The translations under genes were made by a program, and so were the position numbers. 17,664 bases of DNA from Candidatus Caldarchaeum sp. Its GTDB lineage: Archaea > Thermoproteota > Nitrososphaeria_A > Caldarchaeales > Caldarchaeaceae. Of this stretch, positions 1 to 5,783 are shown piece by piece (positions within the stretch are counted from its first letter, which is position 1; the number at the start of each line of letters is the position of its first letter). Below the pieces are notes generated by a model. It ran no database searches, had not been told where the DNA came from, and saw only the letters and a program-made list of their open reading frames with translations. The stretch covers positions 1 through 17,664 of the forward strand of contig JANWZU010000182.1 in assembly GCA_025054795.1 (NCBI GenBank), given 5' to 3'.

Positions 1-1178
1 GCTTCGACGTCATCACACGCATCTTCGACCTCAGAGTACGGTTCGTCTACGGCGACGCCCAACGGCCAGTCGACCCCGCCTACGTCTTCACAGCACCGTC
101 GCTGGCGCTACCCGACCAGATAACCATACGTGGACAGGGAGCCATCTTCGAAGCCAGACGACAGGTAAGAGGCACCTACGACATCGTAGCCTTCTGGCCA
201 GGGCCAGGAGGAGCTGAAGTAGGCAGAAGAACGTTCGACATCAGCAGAGCCAACGTCGGAACAGTCGAAGGCACCGTCGTCCTAGCCCTCAGAGACGTGT
301 CGTTCACAGTCGTCGACAGACAAGGCAGACCCGTCGCAGGAGCCCGCGTAAGCGTGTCGCCAGCGCTTACCCGAGCCAACGACACACAGCTGAGACCCGA
401 CGGCGTCTTCACGCTGCTCAGAATACCCGACGGCAGAACCTACGACTTCACAGTCGAGTGGACAAGCCCATTCGGCACAACAGCCAGAGCCGCAGTAAGA
501 GACTCGCCCGCAGGACTGCAGAGCAGAGGCAGCCTCGTACTGCCGGTAGACGACATAACCATCAAAGTCGTCGACTTCGACGACAGACCCGTAGCAGGCG
601 CAGACATCGGCTTCGGAGGACAGCCCGCAGGCAAGACAGACAGCCAAGGAGTCGTCATAATCGGACAGGTACCACTCGACAACACCTACGCAGTGACAGT
701 CACTAAGGACGGCACACAGATAGGCAGCGACAACATACGGTTCACAGCAGCCAGAACAAGCGCAACCCTGCAGGCAGGCATCTACGACATAACAGTGCTG
801 GTCAAAGGCGCAGCAGGACAGCCGATACAGGGCGCGCTCGTCGAGCTCGTGAGAGCAGGAACAACCATAGGCAGAGCAGCGACTGACGCCAGCGGAACAG
901 CGGTGTTCAGCAAAGTAATCGGCGCAGACTACACCGTCAGAGCAGCCTACGAAGCCTTCAGCTCCAGCGCAAACCTAGCCAGAGGCACCAGAACCGCAAC
1001 CATCACACTAGACCTCTACACCGTGCTGCTAGGCGTACCCATGACGTTCGCCACGTTCCTAGCGCTGATAATCGGCCTGATACTGCTGATAATCGTCGTA
1101 GTCGTCATCGTCAGCGAATACATCCGCTGGAGAGGCAGACGCCTCGGCATCTACCCAGCAGCACCGCCGAAGAAATAA
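1..1178 (+). CDS. C-terminal part of a large repeat-containing, membrane-anchored surface protein (5' end outside window)
   Basis: The reading frame is open from base 3 to the TAA at 1176-1178 (391 residues visible), so the gene starts upstream of the window. The visible part has about four tandem beta-sandwich-like repeats of roughly 78-95 residues. Each opens with a strand pattern such as DITIKVVD followed by a 'GRPVAGA'-type turn; clear examples begin near 285, 546 and 777, with a more diverged one near 30. This resembles carboxypeptidase-regulatory-like or SpaA/Ig-like surface domains. A single hydrophobic segment lies at about 1026-1118, followed by a basic tail (RWRGRR), so the repeats should be outside the cell with a short cytosolic tail. 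Poly-T tracts follow the stop. The family is inferred from the repeat pattern only. No enzymatic motif is visible; an adhesin or cell-envelope role is a guess. Confidence 0.8.
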   Translation, partial: FDVITRIFDLRVRFVYGDAQRPVDPAYVFTAPSLALPDQITIRGQGAIFEARRQVRGTYDIVAFWPGPGGAEVGRRTFDISRANVGTVEGTVVLALRDVSFTVVDRQGRPVAGARVSVSPALTRANDTQLRPDGVFTLLRIPDGRTYDFTVEWTSPFGTTARAAVRDSPAGLQSRGSLVLPVDDITIKVVDFDDRPVAGADIGFGGQPAGKTDSQGVVIIGQVPLDNTYAVTVTKDGTQIGSDNIRFTAARTSATLQAGIYDITVLVKGAAGQPIQGALVELVRAGTTIGRAATDASGTAVFSKVIGADYTVRAAYEAFSSSANLARGTRTATITLDLYTVLLGVPMTFATFLALIIGLILLIIVVVVIVSEYIRWRGRRLGIYPAAPPKK

Positions 1179-1189
1179 ACACCCAAAAC

Positions 1190-1217
1190 CCCTTTTTTTA
1201 AACCCCCATCCTTTTTT
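1190..1217 (+). terminator. Poly-T transcription terminator
   Basis: Two T-runs (seven T at 1193-1199 and six T at 1212-1217), separated by a C-rich spacer, lie 14-40 nt after the stop of the preceding gene. Archaeal RNA polymerase terminates at such U-tracts without needing a hairpin, and none is visible. This separates the repeat protein from the next gene, which has its own promoter. Confidence 0.6.
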
Positions 1218-1290
1218 CCCAATTCTCTCTCACGGTTAATAATACCTAGGCCGATACGGGAATAATTCGAAAAACCTTGAAACGGGAAAC

Positions 1291-1299
1291 GTTTTTAAG
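1291..1299 (+). promoter_or_regulatory. TATA box for the signal-peptide surface protein
   Basis: GTTTTTAAG is centred 30 nt before the ATG at 1325, the distance expected for an almost leaderless archaeal transcript. It lies downstream of the alternative TTG start at 1277, so that codon would not be in the mRNA. This decides the start in favour of 1325. Confidence 0.55.
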
Positions 1300-1324
1300 A
1301 ACATCCTCGCCCAAAACAGCCAGA

Positions 1325-2389
1325 ATGCGACGTCTAGAAGCTGTTTACGCAGCAGCCTTGATAACGCTGCTAGCTTTTCAGTCGGTAGGGGGGCAGATGC
1401 AGGACCCCTGCATAACAGCCGACAGCAAGATAAACCTCCTTGAAACCACCCCGCCGCTTACGGGTACTCTTTCAGGCAGGCTTCACGAAAGGTTCTACAG
1501 GCTTGAAAACCTAAAGCCCGGAGAGATGGTAAAGATAGACGTAGCCATCACCACAAACACGTCGGCAGCCATAAACATGCTCATGCTGTGGGAGATTAGG
1601 CCCAACCAGTTCACCCACATAATCACCGAGCAGAGCATACTTGTCGGAGGCCCCTACAGCTTCAACTTCACATGGACGCATGGAAACCTAGGAGACAACC
1701 GGCCTACAAGCATATGCTTCAAAATAGGACTCTTCTCCGAAGCAGTCCCAGCCAAAGCCGAGTACACAGCAACGGTCGCAGTCCAGCGTCTGCACGACGT
1801 AGGCGGCGGAGACGCAGCCAACAGAGCTGACAAAGCAGTTCAAATAGGCTCAGTCGGCTCACAGCCCGTCTCGGTCTCAGGCCATCTCTCATCCGTCAAG
1901 CAGGGCTCCGACCACATCGACTTCTACGTCTTCACAGCGGCTCTGGGAAAAGGCAAGGAGCTGGTCGTCGAGCTGACCACGGCCGGGGAAAACAACTACG
2001 AAATAGCGTTGCTCGACCACACCCTGTTCAGCCTCCGCTACAACCTGACAGGCGACAGAGGGAAAGCCACAGTCTACCTGACCAACGAAGAGCCCGGCGA
2101 GAAAACCTACTACCTGAAAGTGTCCAACAACGCAGGAGTAGGCGGCGGAGGCCCCTACACGATCAGCCTCTCAACACGGGACGTTGCAGTAGCGACAGCC
2201 ACAGGCACGGCCACAAACCGGCAGACCGCAACCCAGACAATCGAACAGCCGACAATATCGCACGAAACAGCCAGAGCCATAGTCTACGGCAGCGTAGTCA
2301 GCATAGCGGCGGTAGCCGTGGCAGCCACGGTTTTGATGAGGAGACGCAGCCAAGCAACAGTCGTCGAGGAAGAGTGGTGGGGGCAGTAG
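1325..2389 (+). CDS. Secreted, C-terminally anchored surface protein with two PPC-like beta domains
   Basis: The protein has 354 residues from the ATG at 1325. A classic signal peptide follows: MRR, then a hydrophobic core (AALITLLAF), with likely cleavage near residue 23. An in-frame TTG at 1277 would add 16 residues, but it would spoil the signal peptide and lies upstream of the TATA box. The mature part shows two beta-rich regions. The second (about 1885-2170; 'DHIDFYVFTA...YYLKVSNNAG...GPYTISL') resembles bacterial pre-peptidase C-terminal (PPC) domains, and the first is a weaker copy. A Thr/Ala-rich linker leads to a hydrophobic helix at about 2276-2335 and a basic RRRSQ stop-transfer sequence. 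It is probably a type I envelope protein with its domains outside. Its exact role is unknown; its location beside another surface protein suggests a shared envelope function. Confidence 0.75.
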   Translation: MRRLEAVYAAALITLLAFQSVGGQMQDPCITADSKINLLETTPPLTGTLSGRLHERFYRLENLKPGEMVKIDVAITTNTSAAINMLMLWEIRPNQFTHIITEQSILVGGPYSFNFTWTHGNLGDNRPTSICFKIGLFSEAVPAKAEYTATVAVQRLHDVGGGDAANRADKAVQIGSVGSQPVSVSGHLSSVKQGSDHIDFYVFTAALGKGKELVVELTTAGENNYEIALLDHTLFSLRYNLTGDRGKATVYLTNEEPGEKTYYLKVSNNAGVGGGGPYTISLSTRDVAVATATGTATNRQTATQTIEQPTISHETARAIVYGSVVSIAAVAVAATVLMRRRSQATVVEEEWWGQ

Positions 2390-2397
2390 GCTAAACA

Positions 2398-2406
2398 CTC
2401 TAAAAG
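2398..2406 (+). promoter_or_regulatory. TATA box for archease
   Basis: CTCTAAAAG is centred about 28 nt upstream of the TTG at 2431, which fits a leaderless transcript starting at that codon. No Shine-Dalgarno sequence precedes the TTG. Confidence 0.45.
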
Positions 2407-2430
2407 CAGCAGTCCCCAGCTTTACACGGG

Positions 2431-2853
2431 TTGAGCACAGCAGGGTTCAGACAGCTACGCCACACAGCCGACATCTACCTAGAAGCCTACGGCCAGACGC
2501 TTGAACAAGCCTTCGAGCAGGCCGGCCTTGCCCTGTTCAGAACCCTGATACCCGAGGCTGAAGGAGCTGAGAAAACCGTCAGAGTCGAGGCGTCCGGCGC
2601 AGACTTGCACGAGCTTCTGTACGACTGGCTGGAGAAGCTTCTCCACGTCTTCGAGCTCAGCCAACTGGTCGGGACGGAGGTTAGGGTCTTCAAGATTTCG
2701 AGGAACAGCGTCTACACCTTGGAAGGCGAGGTGGTTGGCGTCCAGTACAGCAGGGAGAAACACAGAACAGGGACGGCGGTCAAGTCGCCCACCTACGCCT
2801 TGATGGAGGTTGACACGGAGAAAAACATCGTCAGGTTCGTCCTCGACATATAG
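2431..2853 (+). CDS. Archease (RtcB tRNA-ligase activator)
   Basis: The protein has 140 residues, the usual family length. It carries the archease signature near the N-terminus (HTADIYLEAYG, residues 11-21) and ends in the typical FVLDI. The Asp of HTAD and the penultimate Asp are the acidic metal-site residues of the family. Archease speeds guanylation and multiple turnover of the RNA ligase RtcB, which joins tRNA exons after intron excision. No rtcB is in the window. The start is TTG: there is no in-frame ATG upstream, the family alignment places residue 1 close to here, and a TATA-like box sits 28 nt before it. A SPOUT methyltransferase and an intron-containing tRNA gene follow, so the setting is consistent with RNA maturation. 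The identification is secure; the start is probable. Confidence 0.93.
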   Translation: MSTAGFRQLRHTADIYLEAYGQTLEQAFEQAGLALFRTLIPEAEGAEKTVRVEASGADLHELLYDWLEKLLHVFELSQLVGTEVRVFKISRNSVYTLEGEVVGVQYSREKHRTGTAVKSPTYALMEVDTEKNIVRFVLDI

Positions 2854-2915
2854 CTTCAGAAAACATTAATCCCATAACACAGCGTCAAGACGTCGGTGAA
2901 GCAGCCACGTTAGCC

Positions 2916-3725
2916 GTGCTACTGCCCTACTCTTTCGCCTCAGACGTCCCCAGCCTCCGTGAAGCCACCGTCAAAGCAGGGTTCGTAGGCCGGGTTGTGG
3001 CGACGTTCAGAGTCGATGAAGTCATTCTCTACCCCGACAGACGTGAAAAACCCGACGTCAGAAACGCACGTTGGCTGAAGGATGTGCTCGACTACCTCAG
3101 CACAGCCCCCTACCTCAGAATGTTGAAGTATCCTCTCAAGCCCGGCCTAAGGTACGCGGGACTCCTGCCGCCGCTCAACATACCCAGCCACCCAGAGCCA
3201 GACGCCGTCAAAACAGACGGAACCCACTACAGGCAGGCCCTAGTCATAGCGTCGGGCGAGACCTCAACCCTCGAAGCGGGGCTGCGTAAACCGCTCAAAA
3301 TCAAGCGGAGGCTCCCCAAAAACGCCGTCGTAGCCCTCAAGCTGAACGTCAAGGGCCGACGCTTCAAATACAGCCTCGTGCCAAGACAATCCCCAGTATA
3401 CACGGGGTACAGGGTCAGGATAGCGGACAGCTTGGAAAACGCTTTGAAGCCGTTCAGCTTCAGAATAGCGACGTCGAGGCTCGGGGAGCCGGTGGAAAAC
3501 GTGCTCGACAAGCTTAGGGAGAGGATGGCCGCCGGCGGCAGGACGTGCGTGGCCTTCGGAGCGTTCGACAGAGGGCTGAAGCAGATAGCCGAGGAGCTGC
3601 AGCTCGACTACAGCAAGCTGTTCGACATCACCGTCAACACCGCACCACGCCAAGCAGTAAAAACAATCAGAACCGAGGAAGCCCTCGCCTACACCCTCGC
3701 CATACTAAACCTAATATCACCCTAA
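2916..3725 (+). CDS. SPOUT-superfamily RNA methyltransferase (putative RNA uridine-N3 methyltransferase family, formerly DUF171)
   Basis: The protein has 269 residues, normal for the archaeal family. The N-terminal region (LLPYSFASDVPSLREATVKAG, then FRVDEVILYPD) matches the opening strand and helix of this SPOUT group. The C-terminal trefoil-knot part shows 'VAFGAFDRGLKQIA' and 'NTAPRQAVKTIRTEEAL', the expected SAM-binding loops; the usual Gln-Gly is Gln-Ala here. The middle section (about residues 80-165) is probably the inserted OB-like RNA-binding domain. It should methylate a base in rRNA or tRNA using SAM, but the target is not predictable. The start is GTG at 2916; upstream codons in frame contain no usable start, and the first strand would be only slightly short. 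A TATA-like CATTAAT near 2867 would give a leader of about 20 nt. Confidence 0.85.
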   Translation: MLLPYSFASDVPSLREATVKAGFVGRVVATFRVDEVILYPDRREKPDVRNARWLKDVLDYLSTAPYLRMLKYPLKPGLRYAGLLPPLNIPSHPEPDAVKTDGTHYRQALVIASGETSTLEAGLRKPLKIKRRLPKNAVVALKLNVKGRRFKYSLVPRQSPVYTGYRVRIADSLENALKPFSFRIATSRLGEPVENVLDKLRERMAAGGRTCVAFGAFDRGLKQIAEELQLDYSKLFDITVNTAPRQAVKTIRTEEALAYTLAILNLISP

Positions 3726-3744
3726 AGCCACAAAACCATCCGGA

Positions 3745-3843
3745 GCGGCGGTACCCAAGCCAGGACAAGGGGCGGGCCTTGAGACACAGCCGGAAAGCCC
3801 GTGGCCTTCCCAGGCCTCGTGGGTTCAAATCCCACCCGCCGCG
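3745..3843 (+). tRNA. tRNA-Ser(UGA) with a 12-nt intron
   Basis: The gene folds as a class II (long variable arm) tRNA. The 7-bp acceptor is GCGGCGG (3745-3751) with CCGCCGC (3836-3842). The D stem is CCC/GGG with a GG-containing loop. The anticodon stem is CGGGC (3773-3777) with GCCCG (3797-3801). The variable arm has a 5-bp stem GGCCT/AGGCC around TCCC. The T arm is GTGGG-TTCAAAT-CCCAC (3819-3835). The discriminator is G (3843), typical of serine and unlike the A of leucine tRNA. CC follows but the next base is T, so the final A of CCA is not encoded. The anticodon loop region is 19 nt rather than 7. Removing 12 nt after position 37 gives loop CTTGAGA with anticodon TGA. A weak TATA-like CTAATAT lies at about 3711-3717. 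Confidence 0.92.
3784..3795 (+). other. tRNA-Ser intron at position 37/38
   Basis: The 19-nt loop divides as 4+3+5+4+3: CTTG, bulge AGA, loop CACAG, CCGG, bulge AAA. This is the layout of a bulge-helix-bulge splicing motif with cuts AG^A and AA^A. The central helix is weak: C-G, U-G, one U/C mismatch, G-C. The excised 12 nt would be among the shortest archaeal tRNA introns. An alternative removal (after base 33) would leave anticodon GGA, also serine, but it breaks the canonical layout. Confidence 0.7.
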
Positions 3844-3845
3844 CC

Positions 3846-4193
3846 TCAATCACGTTTCTCGACGAACTTGGACAGAGGTATGGCGTACTCCATGACGTCC
3901 TGCAGGATGACGCTTTGTTTCTTGGCTTCTTCGAACTCTTCGGGGGTGTATGTCAGGGCTTCGAGCGGAACTCCCTTGGGAGCCAGCTTCTTGACCAGCG
4001 CATACCTTCTGCCCAATTCAAGGCCTCTGAACCTCTGCGAAACCACCACAACATCCAAGTCGCTGTCCTCCATCCAGTCGCCTCGTGCGAAGCTTCCGAA
4101 GAGATACGCCTCCGACACCTCAAGCTCCTCGAAAAGCCTCCGGCTGAACTCCCGCAGCTTCTCCAGAAGACCGGGCGGAAACTCACTCCTCAC
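3846..4193 (-). CDS. MNT-type minimal nucleotidyltransferase (antitoxin of a HEPN/MNT module)
   Basis: The protein has 115 residues from the GTG at 4193. It contains the polymerase-beta-like nucleotidyltransferase signature GSFARGDWMEDSDLD, an exact GSX10DXD motif, then a 'PLEALTYTPEEFEEA' segment typical of archaeal MNT proteins. Characterised relatives neutralise HEPN RNase toxins by adding AMP to them. A longer reading from 4244 would overlap the upstream HEPN gene by 62 nt. The GTG at 4193 overlaps it by 11 nt and removes an unlikely N-terminus, so I prefer it; GAGGT about 10 nt upstream could serve as ribosome site. The TGA stop begins immediately after the encoded CC of the convergent tRNA-Ser. 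Family is certain; function as antitoxin is inferred from the pairing. Confidence 0.88.
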   Translation of the reverse strand: MRSEFPPGLLEKLREFSRRLFEELEVSEAYLFGSFARGDWMEDSDLDVVVVSQRFRGLELGRRYALVKKLAPKGVPLEALTYTPEEFEEAKKQSVILQDVMEYAIPLSKFVEKRD

Positions 4194-4578
4194 GCAGGCC
4201 AAACCTCTCGTCAACCGTTTCCAGAAGCTTCTCAGACAGAGCAATCATTCTCTCGACAAACTTTCTCCCTATCTCAGCCCAAGGCCTCCTAAGCCCTGCG
4301 TTCGGATACCGGGCTATGGTGTAGTACGGCGAAAGCTCGCTCAAACCGCTCACCGTTTCCTCGTCTAAATCAACCCCAAGCAGCTCCACAAGCTCCACAA
4401 GGTCGTGTGTTCGTGGAGGCCTTCTCCTAGAGGCTATCAAGCCAGCTTTCAAAGCCTTTTCACAGGCTTGATGGCATGCGAAGAGAGCCCAGTTGAGCCT
4501 GCCTTTCTCAAAGGCATCGCGGGCCATTTTCAGGTCTTCGACAGCCATCAGAAACCAGTCAACCGCCTCTCCCCGCAT
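4183..4578 (-). CDS. HEPN-domain protein (toxin of a HEPN/MNT module)
   Basis: The protein has 131 residues from the ATG at 4578. The features are those of small HEPN proteins: a helical N-terminus (WFLMAVEDLKMARDAF), then 'HQACEKALKAGLI', 'RRRPPRTHDLVELV' and 'YYTIARYPNAGL'. The RRPPRTH stretch supplies an R-X4-6-H motif, the RNase active-site pattern of HEPN toxins; the Tyr that follows the His by two residues in some AMP-modified toxins is absent (HDL). It is the first gene of a two-gene minus-strand operon with the MNT gene. A TTG at 4593 would add five residues but lies between the TATA box and the probable transcription start, so ATG 4578 is chosen. Confidence 0.87.
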   Translation of the reverse strand: MRGEAVDWFLMAVEDLKMARDAFEKGRLNWALFACHQACEKALKAGLIASRRRPPRTHDLVELVELLGVDLDEETVSGLSELSPYYTIARYPNAGLRRPWAEIGRKFVERMIALSEKLLETVDERFGLREE

Positions 4579-4598
4579 ACATCTCCGACGCAACGGTG

Positions 4599-4636
4599 TT
4601 TAATAAGCAGCAGCCGTTCCCCGCTTAAGTTAAAAA
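4599..4636. promoter_or_regulatory. Divergent promoter pair for HEPN/MNT (minus) and TrmO-like gene (plus)
   Basis: On the minus strand TTATTAAA (plus coordinates 4599-4606) is centred about 25 nt before the HEPN ATG at 4578. On the plus strand TTAAGTTAAAAA (about 4624-4635) is centred about 30 nt before the ATG at 4660. The two boxes are back to back, so binding of the transcription factors at one could affect the other. Confidence 0.5.
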
Positions 4637-4659
4637 GGGAGGAGGAGTTGACGCCTTGG

Positions 4660-5130
4660 ATGGAGCTGAAAACCATCGGCTACGTCAGAGTCGAAGCCGA
4701 CGACGACTACGTGAAACAGCATGCGGGTGAGCTGAAGGGCCGTGTCGAAGTTCTGCCCGAGTATGAAGAAGCTCTCGACGGAGTGGAAAAATACTCCCAC
4801 ATCTTCATCATCTCCGTCTTCCACAAAGCACCTCCAGAGTACAGAACCATGCTGAAGGTGAAGCCGAGAAGGCTGCTGAGGCTGGGCCTGCGTGAGGAGG
4901 ACCTGCCCACGCTCGGAGTTCTTTCGACAGACTCGCCTGTGAGGCCCAACCCCATCGGCTTGACTCTCGTCAAGCTGGTCCGCAGAGAAGGCCGCATACT
5001 CTACGTCGAGGGCCTCGACCTCTTCGACGGCACACCGGTAGTAGACATAAAGCCTTACAGGCCTGACTACAGGGCTGAGAGCTACAGCTTCCCCGAATGG
5101 GTTAAGCTTGACGCAAGGGCTTCGGTTTGA
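4660..5130 (+). CDS. TrmO/TsaA-family tRNA (adenine-37 N6) methyltransferase
   Basis: The protein has 156 residues, the size of the stand-alone archaeal TsaA (UPF0066) domain. The N-terminus reads 'MELKTIGYVR', and the family block 'SPVRPNPIGLTLVKL' lies near residues 90-104, with 'GLDLFDGTPVVDIKPY' toward the end, all typical of the TrmO beta-barrel. The E. coli member uses SAM to methylate N6 of t6A37 in threonine tRNA; the archaeal target is less certain. ATG 4660 is about 30 nt downstream of a TATA-like box. An in-frame TTG at 4648 has GGAGG five bases before it and would add four residues, so the start is not fully settled. A zinc-ribbon gene overlaps the end by 4 nt. Confidence 0.88.
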   Translation: MELKTIGYVRVEADDDYVKQHAGELKGRVEVLPEYEEALDGVEKYSHIFIISVFHKAPPEYRTMLKVKPRRLLRLGLREEDLPTLGVLSTDSPVRPNPIGLTLVKLVRREGRILYVEGLDLFDGTPVVDIKPYRPDYRAESYSFPEWVKLDARASV

Positions 5131-5288
5131 AGGCTGAAGACGACGACTACTCCTGTCCCAGATGCGGCTACAGGCTGAGCATACCGACCAAGCCGAGCGA
5201 CTCGAAGGTCAGCAAGATATGGAGCCTGTACTGTCCTCGATGCGGACACAGCTGGTATGTCAAAACACCGCTCGAAGACATCACCTAG
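5127..5288 (+). CDS. Small zinc-ribbon protein, 53 residues
   Basis: The frame starts at a TTG that shares TTGA with the stop of the preceding TrmO-like gene and ends at TAG 5286-5288. The product carries two CPRCG knuckles (Cys10/Cys13 and Cys36/Cys39), a textbook four-cysteine zinc ribbon, with an acidic N-terminus (KAEDDD). The translational overlap suggests co-expression with the tRNA methyltransferase. Small zinc ribbons of this type occur in archaeal translation and transcription factors, but no specific function can be assigned. Its last 8 nt overlap the convergent EamA gene. The start could lie further downstream only by losing the first cysteine, so TTG 5127 is the best choice. Confidence 0.75.
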   Translation: MKAEDDDYSCPRCGYRLSIPTKPSDSKVSKIWSLYCPRCGHSWYVKTPLEDIT

Positions 5289-5706
5289 ACAGAAGGAAGA
5301 CCGCAGCCACAGCGAACACCAAGCCAAGCGCCTTAGTCCACGTCAACGTCTCACCCAACAGCGAAAGGCTCAGAACAGCCGCAAGAGCAAGCCCCAGACG
5401 AGAAATAGGAATGACCACGCTGCCCTCGCCCACGCTCAAGCCCATCATCAAAGCAATCAAGGCCACAGCTATCGTCACGCCTGAAATCAACGCATAGGGA
5501 ATCGAACCCCTCCCCGCTATCTCGGGAATCCTCCCCTCAAGCAACAGAGCTGCGGCAGGTATGACAGCCAGCATCACAACGGTCTCGAGCAGAAGATAGC
5601 CAACAGGGTTAGCTCCCTCAACCGACCCCTTCTTCCTCAGAAAGTCAGTCAGCCCGAGGCAGACAAAAGCCACAAGCGCAAGAACAACCTCGCCTCTCGC
5701 AACCAT
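5281..5706 (-). CDS. Half-size EamA/DMT-family transporter
   Basis: The protein has 141 residues, about half of a usual ten-helix drug/metabolite transporter, with about five hydrophobic segments: one single EamA unit. It ends with 'GETLTWTKALGLVFAVAAVFLL', the typical last two helices of an EamA repeat, with the conserved Gly-Glu before the final helices. Such half-size proteins work as dimers with opposite orientation, as in the small multidrug resistance family. The substrate is unknown. The longer reading from TTG 5715 adds three residues, but the ATG at 5706 sits about 27 nt after a TATA box and is preferred. It is divergent from the acylphosphatase-fusion gene and converges on the zinc-ribbon gene with an 8-nt overlap. 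Confidence 0.82.
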   Translation of the reverse strand: MVARGEVVLALVAFVCLGLTDFLRKKGSVEGANPVGYLLLETVVMLAVIPAAALLLEGRIPEIAGRGSIPYALISGVTIAVALIALMMGLSVGEGSVVIPISRLGLALAAVLSLSLLGETLTWTKALGLVFAVAAVFLLSR

Positions 5707-5728
5707 GCAAAGCAAGCCACAACCCTCT

Positions 5729-5737
5729 CTTTAAAAC
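5729..5737 (-). promoter_or_regulatory. TATA box for the EamA transporter
   Basis: The minus strand reads GTTTTAAAG, centred 27 nt before the ATG at 5706. This is the spacing expected for a leaderless transcript. Confidence 0.55.
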
Positions 5738-5783
5738 TATACGCAAACTATTTCTACCTCCACCGCCTTGATGCGTCGGCGGA

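Noticed and set aside
1277..1324. TTG 1277 as start of the signal-peptide protein
   Set aside because: It lies upstream of the TATA box at 1291-1299 and would put 16 mostly polar residues before a classic signal peptide.
3745..3843. Reading the tRNA as leucine with anticodon GAG
   Set aside because: This would shift the anticodon stem by one base so that it no longer pairs with GCCCG, and the discriminator base is G, which is typical of serine and not leucine.
4194..4244. Longer start of the MNT protein at 4244
   Set aside because: It would overlap the HEPN gene by 62 nt and add a sequence with no resemblance to MNT proteins; GTG 4193 gives a normal family length.
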